Below are positions 22,484 to 29,226 of a stretch of 64,000 nucleotides of DNA, one piece after another. Numbering within the stretch: the first letter of the stretch is position 1; each line of letters opens with the position of its first letter. The notes under the pieces are model-generated. The model saw only the letters and a list, made by a program, of their open reading frames with translations. It ran no database searches and was not told the origin of the DNA. The DNA comes from JAFGCL01 sp964423835 (GTDB lineage Bacteria; Chloroflexota; Dehalococcoidia; UBA2247; RBG-13-53-26): NCBI GenBank assembly GCA_964423835.1, contig CAYRGJ010000007.1:51779-115778 (forward strand). The letters are read 5' to 3'. The translations under genes and the position numbers were made by a program.

Positions 22484-24175
22484 ATGATGGACAAGGGGTG
22501 GGCCTGTTCCACCGGTCTGCTGGTGGTGGGATCCGGCGGTGGCGGCATGACGGCGGCCCTGGCAGCCTGTGACGCCGGCGTTGACACCCTGCTCCTGGAG
22601 AAGGGCAGCCTCTATGGCGGCTCCACTGCCATGTCCGGGGGGTCGATCTGGGTGCCGTGCAATCACCTGATGCAGAAGGCGGGCCTGGCTGACTCTCCCG
22701 GGGAGGCCCTGAACTATCTGAACGCGGTCACGGCCGGCCGTGTGCCGGAGGAGCGCCTGAGGGCCTACGTGAGCGCGGCCCCGGAGATGGTGCGCTACCT
22801 GGATAAGAGTTCCCGGGTCCGGTTTCAGCTGGTGGCGGGCTACTCGGACTACTACCCCTCCCTGCCCGGGGCCAAACCGGGCGGCGGGCGCACCATCGAG
22901 GCCCGGCCCATGAATGCCAGGAAGCTGGGCAGCCTGTGGGCCCAGATGCAGCCTCTGCCCAGCCAGGCCAGGCTGTTCGGGAGGATGATGGCCACTGCCG
23001 GCGACGCCCACCGCATGGTTGATGCGTCGCTGCGGGGACGGACTGCGGCCGCCCGGATCGTGGCTGCCTACCTCCTCAACCCGTTCCGCAGCCTGGCGAA
23101 GTCCGATACTCGACTGACCCTGGGCAACGCCCTGATCGGCCGGCTGCGCCTGTCACTGGCCGACCGGGGCATCGCGCTGTGGTTGGACACCGCGGCCCAG
23201 CGCCTGATCGTGGAAGGCGGGCGGGTGGTCGGGCTGGAAGCCAGGCGGGCCGGGCAGAGCCTGCGCATCAGGGCCGCCAGGGGCGTCGTCCTGGCGGCCG
23301 GGGGCTTCGCCCGTAACCGGGCCATGCGGGAGCATTACCAGAATCAGCCCGTGTCCGATGCCTGGACCGTGGCCTGCCCCGGCGATCAGGGTGATGCCAT
23401 CAGCATGGGGCTGGAGCTGGGCGCCGGCCTGGACCTCATGGACGATGCCTGGTGGATGCCCACCAGCGTGGCCCCCGGGGCCGAGATGCCCAACATGAGC
23501 ATCGTCGACCGCTCGCTGCCCGGCTGTATCATCGTCAACCGGCGGGGGAAGCGCTTCACCAATGAGGCCGCGCCCTACATTGATGTGGTCAAGAACCAGT
23601 ATGCCAGCCACGCCAGTGGAGATGGCGCCATACCGGCCTACTTCATCATGGATGGGCGCTTTCGAAAGAAGTACCCGGCCGGTCCGGTGATGCCCGGCTC
23701 CAGCGGCCGCCGGTTTGTGGACAGCGGCTACCTCAAAGCGGCCGGTACCCTGGAGGAGCTGGCCGCGAAGTGCGGCATTGACCCCGGGGGGCTCAGGGAC
23801 GAGGTAGAGAGGTTCAACCGCTACGCTGCCGCCGGGGAGGACGGGGACTTCCGCAAGGGCGACTCGGCCATTGACCGGTTCTACGCCGACCCGTCCGTAC
23901 GGCCCAACCCGTGCCTGGCCCCGCTGGATACGCCGCCGTACTCCGCCATCGAGCTGTGGCCCGGCGACCTGGGCACCAAGGGCGGCCTGCTGACCGACGC
24001 GCAGGCCCGGGTGCTTCGCCATGACGGGTCGCCCGTCGAAGGGCTGTATGCCACGGGCAACAGCTCTGCGTCCGTGATGGGGCACTCCTATGCCGGGGCG
24101 GGCGCCACCATCGGCCCCTCGATGGCCTTCGGCTTTGTGGCGGCCCGGCACGCGGCAGGGCTCGCCGGCGGCTGA
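22484..24175 (+). CDS. FAD-dependent oxidoreductase, 3-ketosteroid dehydrogenase-like
   Basis: 563 residues from ATG 22484 (or ATG 22487, better spaced from AGGAGGG). The dinucleotide-binding loop VVGSGGGGMTAALAACDAG is at the N-terminus, SGGSIWVPCNHLM resembles the KstD motif SGGxIWVPNN, and the C-terminal YATGNSSASVMGHSYAGAGA with TIGPSMAFGFVAARHAA is typical of delta1-ketosteroid dehydrogenases and related fumarate-reductase-type flavoproteins. In KstD a tyrosine near the N-terminal motif acts in catalysis; here the alignment is not good enough to point at it. In an anaerobe the substrate may be an enone other than a steroid. A 7-bp hairpin at 24184-24204 follows the stop. Confidence 0.8.
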   Translation: MMDKGWACSTGLLVVGSGGGGMTAALAACDAGVDTLLLEKGSLYGGSTAMSGGSIWVPCNHLMQKAGLADSPGEALNYLNAVTAGRVPEERLRAYVSAAPEMVRYLDKSSRVRFQLVAGYSDYYPSLPGAKPGGGRTIEARPMNARKLGSLWAQMQPLPSQARLFGRMMATAGDAHRMVDASLRGRTAAARIVAAYLLNPFRSLAKSDTRLTLGNALIGRLRLSLADRGIALWLDTAAQRLIVEGGRVVGLEARRAGQSLRIRAARGVVLAAGGFARNRAMREHYQNQPVSDAWTVACPGDQGDAISMGLELGAGLDLMDDAWWMPTSVAPGAEMPNMSIVDRSLPGCIIVNRRGKRFTNEAAPYIDVVKNQYASHASGDGAIPAYFIMDGRFRKKYPAGPVMPGSSGRRFVDSGYLKAAGTLEELAAKCGIDPGGLRDEVERFNRYAAAGEDGDFRKGDSAIDRFYADPSVRPNPCLAPLDTPPYSAIELWPGDLGTKGGLLTDAQARVLRHDGSPVEGLYATGNSSASVMGHSYAGAGATIGPSMAFGFVAARHAAGLAGG

Positions 24176-24239
24176 CCGGCGGCGCCAGGGCGCGGGTCCC
24201 TGGCCTGGCCAGGCCATAGGCGCGGCCTGCCATCTCCGC

Positions 24240-24918
24240 GGTGCTGCCCCTCAGGTGGTGTTTTTGTGAGTGGGCCCCTACCTCTTGAGAGGCACGGGAG
24301 AGTCGGGCCTGATAGACTCAAGGCGTTCCTGGACACCGCGGCTGGTCCGCGGACAGGGAGTTGGGTGAGGAGGAAAGGCTGAGGTCGGTCCGGTGATGGC
24401 CGGGTCAGAGGACGCGATAGCCGGGGCGGCTGCACACGCGGCCGGCCAGGCGGCTATCGGAGCGGCCATTCCGGCGCCAGGCTGCCTTGATGTGAGGGAT
24501 CTTCGGGCCGGCGAGCGCCGGAGCCGAAGTGGGGGCACGCGGGCGGTTGGGGTACCCGGGAGTGCGGGCCGGCCAAACCAAGTTCCTCACCACGCCGGTG
24601 GGTCCGGAGGAAGGGAAAGAGGAACCGGGAAAACACGACGGCCGTTAGCGTCGCGGGCAAGTGCCGGAGTTGTTGGGGCGCCCGTCGGGGCGGCGCCTGG
24701 CTGAGGCCGGGAGGGCCGCTGTACTGCACGGCGTATGAGGCACCTCGGCATCCCAGGGGGCGAAAAGGCTAGTGCTGTGGCTCCCGTGATCGATCCCGGC
24801 AGCCGTGGCTTATGCCGCGGCGCGACCGACGGGCCCGGGCACAGGTGGCTGAGAAGAGGTCCTCGCCCGGCAACCGGCGTTATATGCGAGCGGGACGTCA
24901 CCTGGTGACGTCCCGCTC
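24240..24918 (+). ncRNA. candidate large structured RNA (unclassified)
   Basis: Purine-rich G+C-rich sequence dense in perfect hairpins: CCGCGG/CCGCGG at 24336-24352 with a 5-base loop, GATAGCC/GGCTATC at about 24415-24458 enclosing another stem, a long stem at about 24500-24528 (CTTCGG...CCGAAG around CCGGC/GCCGG), CGACG/CGTCG near 24636-24653, GCCGTGGC/GCCGCGGC at 24802-24821 with loop TTAT, and CCGGGC/GCCCGG at about 24835-24870. It ends with a strong hairpin at 24888-24918. I could not match it to tmRNA, SRP RNA, 6S, group I/II introns, OLE or rRNA. Near the 3' end AACCGGCGTTATA faintly recalls the RNase P conserved region V, but the matching GAGGAAAGTCC is absent. G+C-rich DNA makes chance hairpins common, so this stays tentative. 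Confidence 0.35.
24888..24918 (+). terminator. intrinsic terminator-like hairpin
   Basis: A perfect 13-bp stem (24888-24900 with 24906-24918) closed by a 5-base loop, extendable in the sequence to a 15-base inverted repeat; it is followed by TTGCGTCCT, so the U-run is weak. No coding gene ends within 700 bases upstream on the plus strand. Confidence 0.6.
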
Positions 24919-25154
24919 TTGCGTCCTATCCGGCAGGTGGGCTGGTCTGGCCCAGAAGGCCCTCCCAAGGCGTTGCCCCTCCTGGAGCCGCTTCTAGGCT
25001 AAGCATGCGACCTCTGTCCCACCTGTGGACCGTCCGGATCGGCTCTGCGCTATACTGGCACTTTTTTCGGCTCTCTCTCTCGGCGTACCTTTCTTCGCTC
25101 GATGCCGCCGGTCCCGGCGGTGGGTCGCGGTAGAGGATGATAGTCCTTCCATGT

Positions 25155-25160
25155 TAGAAT
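25155..25160 (+). promoter_or_regulatory. -10 box of the TIGR04076 gene
   Basis: TAGAAT, 44 bases before the ATG; a degenerate GTTAGAA is repeated at 25155 and 25186. The -35 is not clear. Confidence 0.35.
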
Positions 25161-25204
25161 CACGCTAGAGAATTGATGGAATCGCGTTAGAACCGGAGGG
25201 TCAG

Positions 25205-25471
25205 ATGTCCAGCGCCAATTGCCGTATAGTGGGCACCATCAAGCGGGTCAAGGGATCCTGCACCATCGGCCACAAGGAGGGGGACCAGTTCGAGCTCAGC
25301 GGCTACTCCTCCGGAGGACTCTGCGGCTACTTCTACCATGACATCTTCCCCTTTATCACCATGCTGGAGTACGGGGGCGGGTTCCCCTGGGGGGACCCGG
25401 ATGTCATGCAGTGGGAGTGCATAGACAAGGCGAACGCCGTGACCATCGAGCTGCGACGCATCAGGGGCTAG
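25205..25471 (+). CDS. TIGR04076 family small protein
   Basis: 88 residues, ATG after GGAGGGTCAG. The pattern matches the TIGR04076 family: an N-terminal strand-rich segment with CTIGHKEGDQFEL, then GLCGYFYHDIFPFITML, GGGFPWGDPDVMQWEC and a final IELRRI. Function of the family is unknown; members occur in anaerobes, often near redox enzymes. Here it is alone, ahead of a 45-base imperfect palindrome. Confidence 0.85.
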   Translation: MSSANCRIVGTIKRVKGSCTIGHKEGDQFELSGYSSGGLCGYFYHDIFPFITMLEYGGGFPWGDPDVMQWECIDKANAVTIELRRIRG

Positions 25472-25526
25472 GCCGTCCCGGCGCGCGGACACGAACCGGG
25501 TCAGGATGGTTCAGGCGCATAGCTAA

Positions 25527-25571
25527 GTATTCCAACACGCCGTAATTGCGGCCCCCCTGGCGTTGGAATAC
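25527..25571. repeat. imperfect inverted repeat, terminator- or operator-like
   Basis: GTATTCCAA (25527-25535) pairs perfectly with TTGGAATAC (25563-25571); after a 2-base bulge CGCC pairs with GGCG, enclosing a 17-base loop. It lies between the TIGR04076 gene and the next small frame. The lack of a T-run makes a classical terminator uncertain. Confidence 0.55.
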
Positions 25572-25619
25572 GTAGCCCAATGGATACACTCCAGAGCCGG
25601 ATTGTGTCATCATCAATGC

Positions 25620-25802
25620 ATGATGACTAAAGAAGCCAGCTACGGCAACATCGTGGGCAACCTGTTGGCTCTCCGGGATGAGGTACAGGAGACGAGCCTT
25701 GAAGAGGCCAAGGCCATCGAGAGCATAGTCTCTGATATCATGGCCCTTCAGATGCGCGACGGCTACCTGAGCCGCGCATCCATGGCTGTTTCCAGCAACT
25801 AA
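25620..25802 (+). CDS. small hypothetical protein
   Basis: 60 residues from the ATG at 25620 (ATGATG). Acidic, mostly helical, with no known motif. Codon composition looks coding and no overlapping gene competes. There is no clear ribosome-binding site just before the start, so the call is weak. A hairpin follows at 25841-25867. Confidence 0.4.
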   Translation: MMTKEASYGNIVGNLLALRDEVQETSLEEAKAIESIVSDIMALQMRDGYLSRASMAVSSN

Positions 25803-25840
25803 CCCTCACATATCTCCTCTCTGGATACCTCACTTCCGCG

Positions 25841-25867
25841 GGGCCGGCGATATCAGCGCCGGCCCCG
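25841..25867 (+). terminator. hairpin, possible terminator
   Basis: GGGGCCGGCG (25841-25850) pairs with CGCCGGCCCC (25858-25867), 10 bp with a 7-base loop, no T-run after it. Confidence 0.4.
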
Positions 25868-25977
25868 CCTCCATGGGCCCGTCCGGGGCTGGGCGATCCC
25901 CACGTCTGCCGGGCCGCATGGATCGGGCCAGAAGGCGGCCCGAGTGCCGGGCAAGGCCCGACTGCCGGCGCGGGTGC

Positions 25978-25983
25978 TATAAT
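25978..25983 (+). promoter_or_regulatory. -10 box of the 26037 operon
   Basis: Perfect TATAAT 53 bases upstream of the GTG start at 26037; no convincing -35. Confidence 0.4.
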
Positions 25984-26036
25984 CTCCCGGGTGAGCCCTC
26001 CCGGGCGGAACCCCGGAGACGCGTCAAGGAGGGGCA

Positions 26037-26489
26037 GTGACCAAGTCTGAGGTCCAGGCCATGCTCCGCGTGGCATTCGGCCTGGAAGATGTCCTGGAGA
26101 AGTACGCGGCCATGACGCCGTTGGAGGGGTTGCGGGAGTCCCTGAAGTACTGGGACTGGGCCAAGAGCATGCAGGAAAGCGGCCCCTCGGGCGGACGGTG
26201 GTGGGAGTACGAGAACGAGAAGACCCTGGCCTACGTCCTCATGGGCATGTTCTGCTGGCAGCTCCTGGGGCACGAGGAGTACCCGCCTTTGCCTGACGCC
26301 GGACCGGATGTCATGGCAGACTCCCACGCCCACCTTTGCCTGTGGTCCCGGAGCCTCATCCTGGACCACGTGCACCAATGGGTGGCCCGGGGAGGCGCCC
26401 CGGCGTGCCGTGTCTGCGGGGAGGCGCGCTTTGACCCGCAGCCCATGGTGGACAGGGCCCGGCGGATGCTGCGGGAGAGTGACCGGTGA
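26037..26489 (+). CDS. hypothetical protein with a C-terminal CxxC
   Basis: 150 residues, GTG start after AAGGAGGGGCA. Tryptophan-rich middle (LKYWDWAKSM, GGRWWEYENE), a hydrophobic helix YVLMGMFCWQLLG and a C-terminal CRVC pair. No family recognised. It overlaps the next gene by 4 bases (GTGA), so it is translated together with the Cas4-like protein and may be its partner. Confidence 0.6.
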   Translation: MTKSEVQAMLRVAFGLEDVLEKYAAMTPLEGLRESLKYWDWAKSMQESGPSGGRWWEYENEKTLAYVLMGMFCWQLLGHEEYPPLPDAGPDVMADSHAHLCLWSRSLILDHVHQWVARGGAPACRVCGEARFDPQPMVDRARRMLRESDR

Positions 26490-27091
26490 AACGGATTCCG
26501 GCCAGGTGGCTCAGGAGCTTCGCCTACTGCGAGTACCAGGTCTACCTGGAGCACTGCCGGGGGGCCAGGCCGCTGCCGGAGGCGGAGACTGCGCAGAGCA
26601 GGGCGGCCAGGATCTCTCTGGACAGGGTGTACGACCAGGCGGCAAAGCTGGAGATGGACGTTGACCAGGCCATGGCCAGGGCCGGGGAGGAGGGCGTAGT
26701 GGTCTCTGCCCGGGAAGTGGCCGTCGAGGGGCTGGACGTGGAGGGATGCATCGACGAGATCGTCTTCATGCCGGACCGGGTCCTGGTAGTGGACGGCAGG
26801 CCGGGCGACATGGCCTGGCCGGGCAGCCGCATGCAGGCCTGGGGCTATTGCCTGGCTTTTGAAGAGCAGTACCACCCGCTGCAGCCGGTCACGGCCGGTA
26901 TCCGCAGCCAGGAGACGGGCTTCGAGATCTGGGCCCACACCTTCACCCCGGCGCACCGCGAAGAAGTGCACAGGGCCGTCTCCAGGATCAGGCAGCTGGT
27001 GGATGGGGAGGCCATTCCGGTGGGGACCCGTAACCGCCGGAAGTGCCAGGCCTGCCGGCTGTCCCCTGCCTGCGACGTGAAGGCCGTGTAG
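26486..27091 (+). CDS. Cas4/PD-(D/E)XK-like protein with degenerate catalytic site
   Basis: 201 residues, GTG start overlapping the previous stop. The layout is that of Cas4/DUF83 nucleases: an N-terminal cysteine in FAYCEYQVYLEH and a C-terminal cluster C-x2-C-x5-C in CQACRLSPAC, together able to hold a 4Fe-4S cluster. The nuclease core has GCIDEIVF where the catalytic Asp sits, but the E-x-K motif reads VVDGRPG, that is D-x-R. Nuclease activity is therefore doubtful. No CRISPR array or cas gene is in the window. The position in a cluster with dCMP deaminase and a P-loop kinase suggests a DNA or nucleotide role; this is inference. Confidence 0.65.
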   Translation: MKRIPARWLRSFAYCEYQVYLEHCRGARPLPEAETAQSRAARISLDRVYDQAAKLEMDVDQAMARAGEEGVVVSAREVAVEGLDVEGCIDEIVFMPDRVLVVDGRPGDMAWPGSRMQAWGYCLAFEEQYHPLQPVTAGIRSQETGFEIWAHTFTPAHREEVHRAVSRIRQLVDGEAIPVGTRNRRKCQACRLSPACDVKAV

Positions 27092-27176
27092 CTGCTGCCG
27101 GGCGCCTTGACACCTCCGGGCCTTCCCGGGTACGATTCCACGAGCGGCGCACGGAGTCTCATGTCGGGGGTGTGCG

Positions 27177-27755
27177 GTGACTACTCGCTATCCCAGAATC
27201 AAGAGGCCGGACAAGTTCGAGCACTTCCTGAACCGGGCGGAAGTGGTCTCGGAGATGAGCACCTGTCTGCGCCGGAAGATAGGGGCCATCATCGTCAGCA
27301 AGGACGGGGTGGAGCTCAGCTCGGGCTACGTCGGTTCCCCGCGGGGAACGGAGCACTGCATCGACACCGGAAAATGCCTGCGGAGGGAGTTGAATATCGG
27401 GCCCGGCGAACGGTATGAGCTTTGCCGCAGCGTTCATGCTGAGCAGAATGCCATCATCAATGCCGCCAGGACCGGAGTCAGCATTGTCGGCGCCGAGATG
27501 TACCTCTCCAGCGAGAGGCACCAGGAAGCCTACGACAGTAGCCGGGGGGAGCAGGCCCGGATGTACGGGCCCTGCATGATCTGCAAGAAGCTGATCATCA
27601 ACGCCGGCATTACCAGGGTGCACATGAGGGAGAAGGGCGTGGGCGTAAAGACCTACGAGCTCAAGGAGCTGCAGGAGCAGCTGGCCCGGGACGAAGAGAA
27701 GATCGGCGAGACCCTCAGGCCGAGGAGCAGTGGAGGGGCCACCGGGCGCCCATGA
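27177..27755 (+). CDS. deoxycytidylate deaminase family protein
   Basis: 192 residues, GTG start. Zinc-dependent deaminase: the HAEQNAIINAA motif supplies the zinc histidine and catalytic Glu, and GPCMICKKLIINAG the two zinc cysteines. The N-terminal RRKIGAIIVSKDGVELSSGY fits dCMP deaminase/ComEB proteins, which give dUMP for thymidylate synthesis. An insert with two extra cysteines (CIDTGKC) resembles the second zinc site of this family. The last bases overlap the kinase start as ATGA. Confidence 0.85.
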   Translation: MTTRYPRIKRPDKFEHFLNRAEVVSEMSTCLRRKIGAIIVSKDGVELSSGYVGSPRGTEHCIDTGKCLRRELNIGPGERYELCRSVHAEQNAIINAARTGVSIVGAEMYLSSERHQEAYDSSRGEQARMYGPCMICKKLIINAGITRVHMREKGVGVKTYELKELQEQLARDEEKIGETLRPRSSGGATGRP

Positions 27756-28294
27756 AGGTGGCGGCGATTGTGGGGATGGCCGGCTCGGGCAAATCCGAGG
27801 TGGCCAGGGTATTTGAGCAGTCCGGTTTTGCCAGCGTCCGGTTCGGGGACATAACGGACGAGGAGATCAGGCGAAGAGGGCTGGAGCTCAACGAGAGGAA
27901 CGAGCGGCTGGTGCGGCAGGAGCTGAGAAGCGAGCATGGCATGGCGGCCTACGCCAGGCTGAGCCTGCCCCGAATCGACCTTCTGCTGCAGTCAGGCCAT
28001 GCCGTGGTGGATGGCCTGTACTCGTGGGAGGAGTACCTCCTGATGAAAGAGCGCTACGGCGGCCGTTTCGTAGTGGTGGCGGTCTGGGCTTCTCCGGAAA
28101 CCCGGCATCGGAGGCTGGCGACGCGGCCGGTGCGTCCGCTGACGCCGGAGGAAGCCGCCAGCCGGGACGTGGCCGAAATACAGAACCTGAACAAGGGGGG
28201 CCCGATCGCCATGGCCGACTTCACCATCGTCAATGAGGCTTCCCTCGAGGCTCTCCAGACAGATGCCGCCAGTGTGGTCTCCGCCCTGCGCTGA
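27752..28294 (+). CDS. P-loop nucleotide kinase-like protein
   Basis: 180 residues. Walker A is GMAGSGKSE at residues 8-16, a DGLYSWEEY segment follows mid-protein, and a lid-like arginine-rich part (ETRHRRLATRPVRPLTPEE) comes before the C-terminus. It resembles the archaeal/bacterial family of AAA/dephospho-CoA kinase-like NMP kinases. Coupling to the dCMP deaminase makes a deoxynucleotide kinase plausible; dephospho-CoA kinase is an alternative. Substrate not evident. Confidence 0.75.
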   Translation: MKVAAIVGMAGSGKSEVARVFEQSGFASVRFGDITDEEIRRRGLELNERNERLVRQELRSEHGMAAYARLSLPRIDLLLQSGHAVVDGLYSWEEYLLMKERYGGRFVVVAVWASPETRHRRLATRPVRPLTPEEAASRDVAEIQNLNKGGPIAMADFTIVNEASLEALQTDAASVVSALR

Positions 28295-28326
28295 GGCTGC
28301 TGATCTCACCACCTCTGACTGTGCAT

Positions 28327-29112
28327 TCAGCCGATCCTCTCCTGGATCCTCTGCCAGGACTCTGTGATGAGGAAGCTCTCCGGGGCGTTGGCCGTCATCT
28401 GCGCCAGCTTGTTCAGGGGCACAGCGAAGGTGAGCACGTTGGGGGGGACATGGGGCCTGGCGGAGATGTCAAACAGGCCGATGACCCCCCTGGGCCGGGA
28501 GGATCTCCCTTCCAGGTAGGGGTACTGGATGATGGTGGAGCACCCCGCGCCGAACGGCGCGAACACCCCGTTGGGCTCCGCCTCGTCGAAGTTGGCCAGG
28601 GTGAACAGCCCCGCCAGGACATCGGGCGCGGCAAAGAAGACGGCCACCTCGGGCTGATCGCGCTGCTCCAGGCGGTCCCAGCGTTTGAAGACCAGGAAAC
28701 GGTGAGGCGCTGCGAAGGCCGGCGCCAGCCTCATGGCCTCTTTCACCAGCTCCGGGGACTTCTTGTAGCGCTCGCCCTTCAGCCGGCCGGGGATGCCGCA
28801 GGAAAGAAAGAACTCGAAATCAGGCATCAGGCCTTCGGTGAACCCGGCGTATCTCCGGCCACCGGGGCAGCCGATGGCCTCGGCGTCGAAGCAGAGCGAT
28901 TTCCCGCCTCGAACCTCCGAGAGCGCCCCGATCAGGCACCGGGGCGTTCCGGCGCCGGGGCGGTCCCCCCGCCCCTCCTCGTCCGTGTAGTAGAAGGTGA
29001 TGGGCAGCTCCACGCCGTTGAAGCGCTCCCGCCACAGGCTGATGAAGGTATCCTTGAGGGCCATGTCCATAGACTGTCGCGCCGAGGAAGGGCCATCTCC
29101 TTCCGGTGACAC
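28327..29112 (-). CDS. DUF169 family protein
   Basis: 261 residues from GTG 29112; ATG 29070 is an alternative and the ribosome-binding site does not decide. The DUF169 (COG2043) signature is clear: CLIGALSEVRGGKSLCFDAE, GCPGGRRYAGF, FFLSCGIPG and a late FGAGCSTIIQYP. Conserved cysteines are scattered through the protein. Its function is unknown; it is common in anaerobes. Divergent from the kinase gene cluster (convergent ends at 28294/28327) and downstream of the MBG protein operon by 114 bases. Confidence 0.85.
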   Translation of the reverse strand: MSPEGDGPSSARQSMDMALKDTFISLWRERFNGVELPITFYYTDEEGRGDRPGAGTPRCLIGALSEVRGGKSLCFDAEAIGCPGGRRYAGFTEGLMPDFEFFLSCGIPGRLKGERYKKSPELVKEAMRLAPAFAAPHRFLVFKRWDRLEQRDQPEVAVFFAAPDVLAGLFTLANFDEAEPNGVFAPFGAGCSTIIQYPYLEGRSSRPRGVIGLFDISARPHVPPNVLTFAVPLNKLAQMTANAPESFLITESWQRIQERIG

Positions 29113-29226
29113 GGGAATCGGCGCAGCCTCCTTTCCCGGCTGGCGTTTGACGGTGGGGCGCCAGGCGCGGCCCCCGGTTGATGCCAGTATACAACCGATG
29201 GGCAGGCGGCGTGGGCGCCCAGGCGC

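Larger units (their letters stand above)
24176..25204 (+). other. 1-kb region without a credible gene
   Basis: All open frames here are short, mutually overlapping on both strands and of low-complexity composition, so I call none. The first part (to 24204) has a hairpin after the flavoprotein gene. 24240-24918 is described separately as a possible structured RNA. 24926-25204 holds a TATACT box at 25051-25056 without a clear -35 and a T-rich stretch at 25061-25066, then the promoter of the next gene (TAGAAT 25155-25160). Confidence 0.6.

Noticed and set aside
24393..24704. 103-codon plus-strand ORF, and several 60-115 codon minus-strand ORFs in the same tract
   Set aside because: Low-complexity Gly/Ala/Arg composition, mutually overlapping, no ribosome-binding site and no similarity recognised.
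24240..24918. RNase P RNA, tmRNA or SRP RNA
   Set aside because: A late AACCGGCGTTATA and an early GAGGAGGAAAGG are only loosely similar to RNase P conserved regions; the near-invariant GAGGAAAGTCC and the loop with TAAGAGC are missing. No tRNA-like 3' end or SRP loop motif was found.
26486..27091. Evidence for a CRISPR-Cas locus
   Set aside because: A Cas4-like protein alone; no array of repeats and spacers and no other cas gene in 64 kb, and the catalytic site is degenerate.
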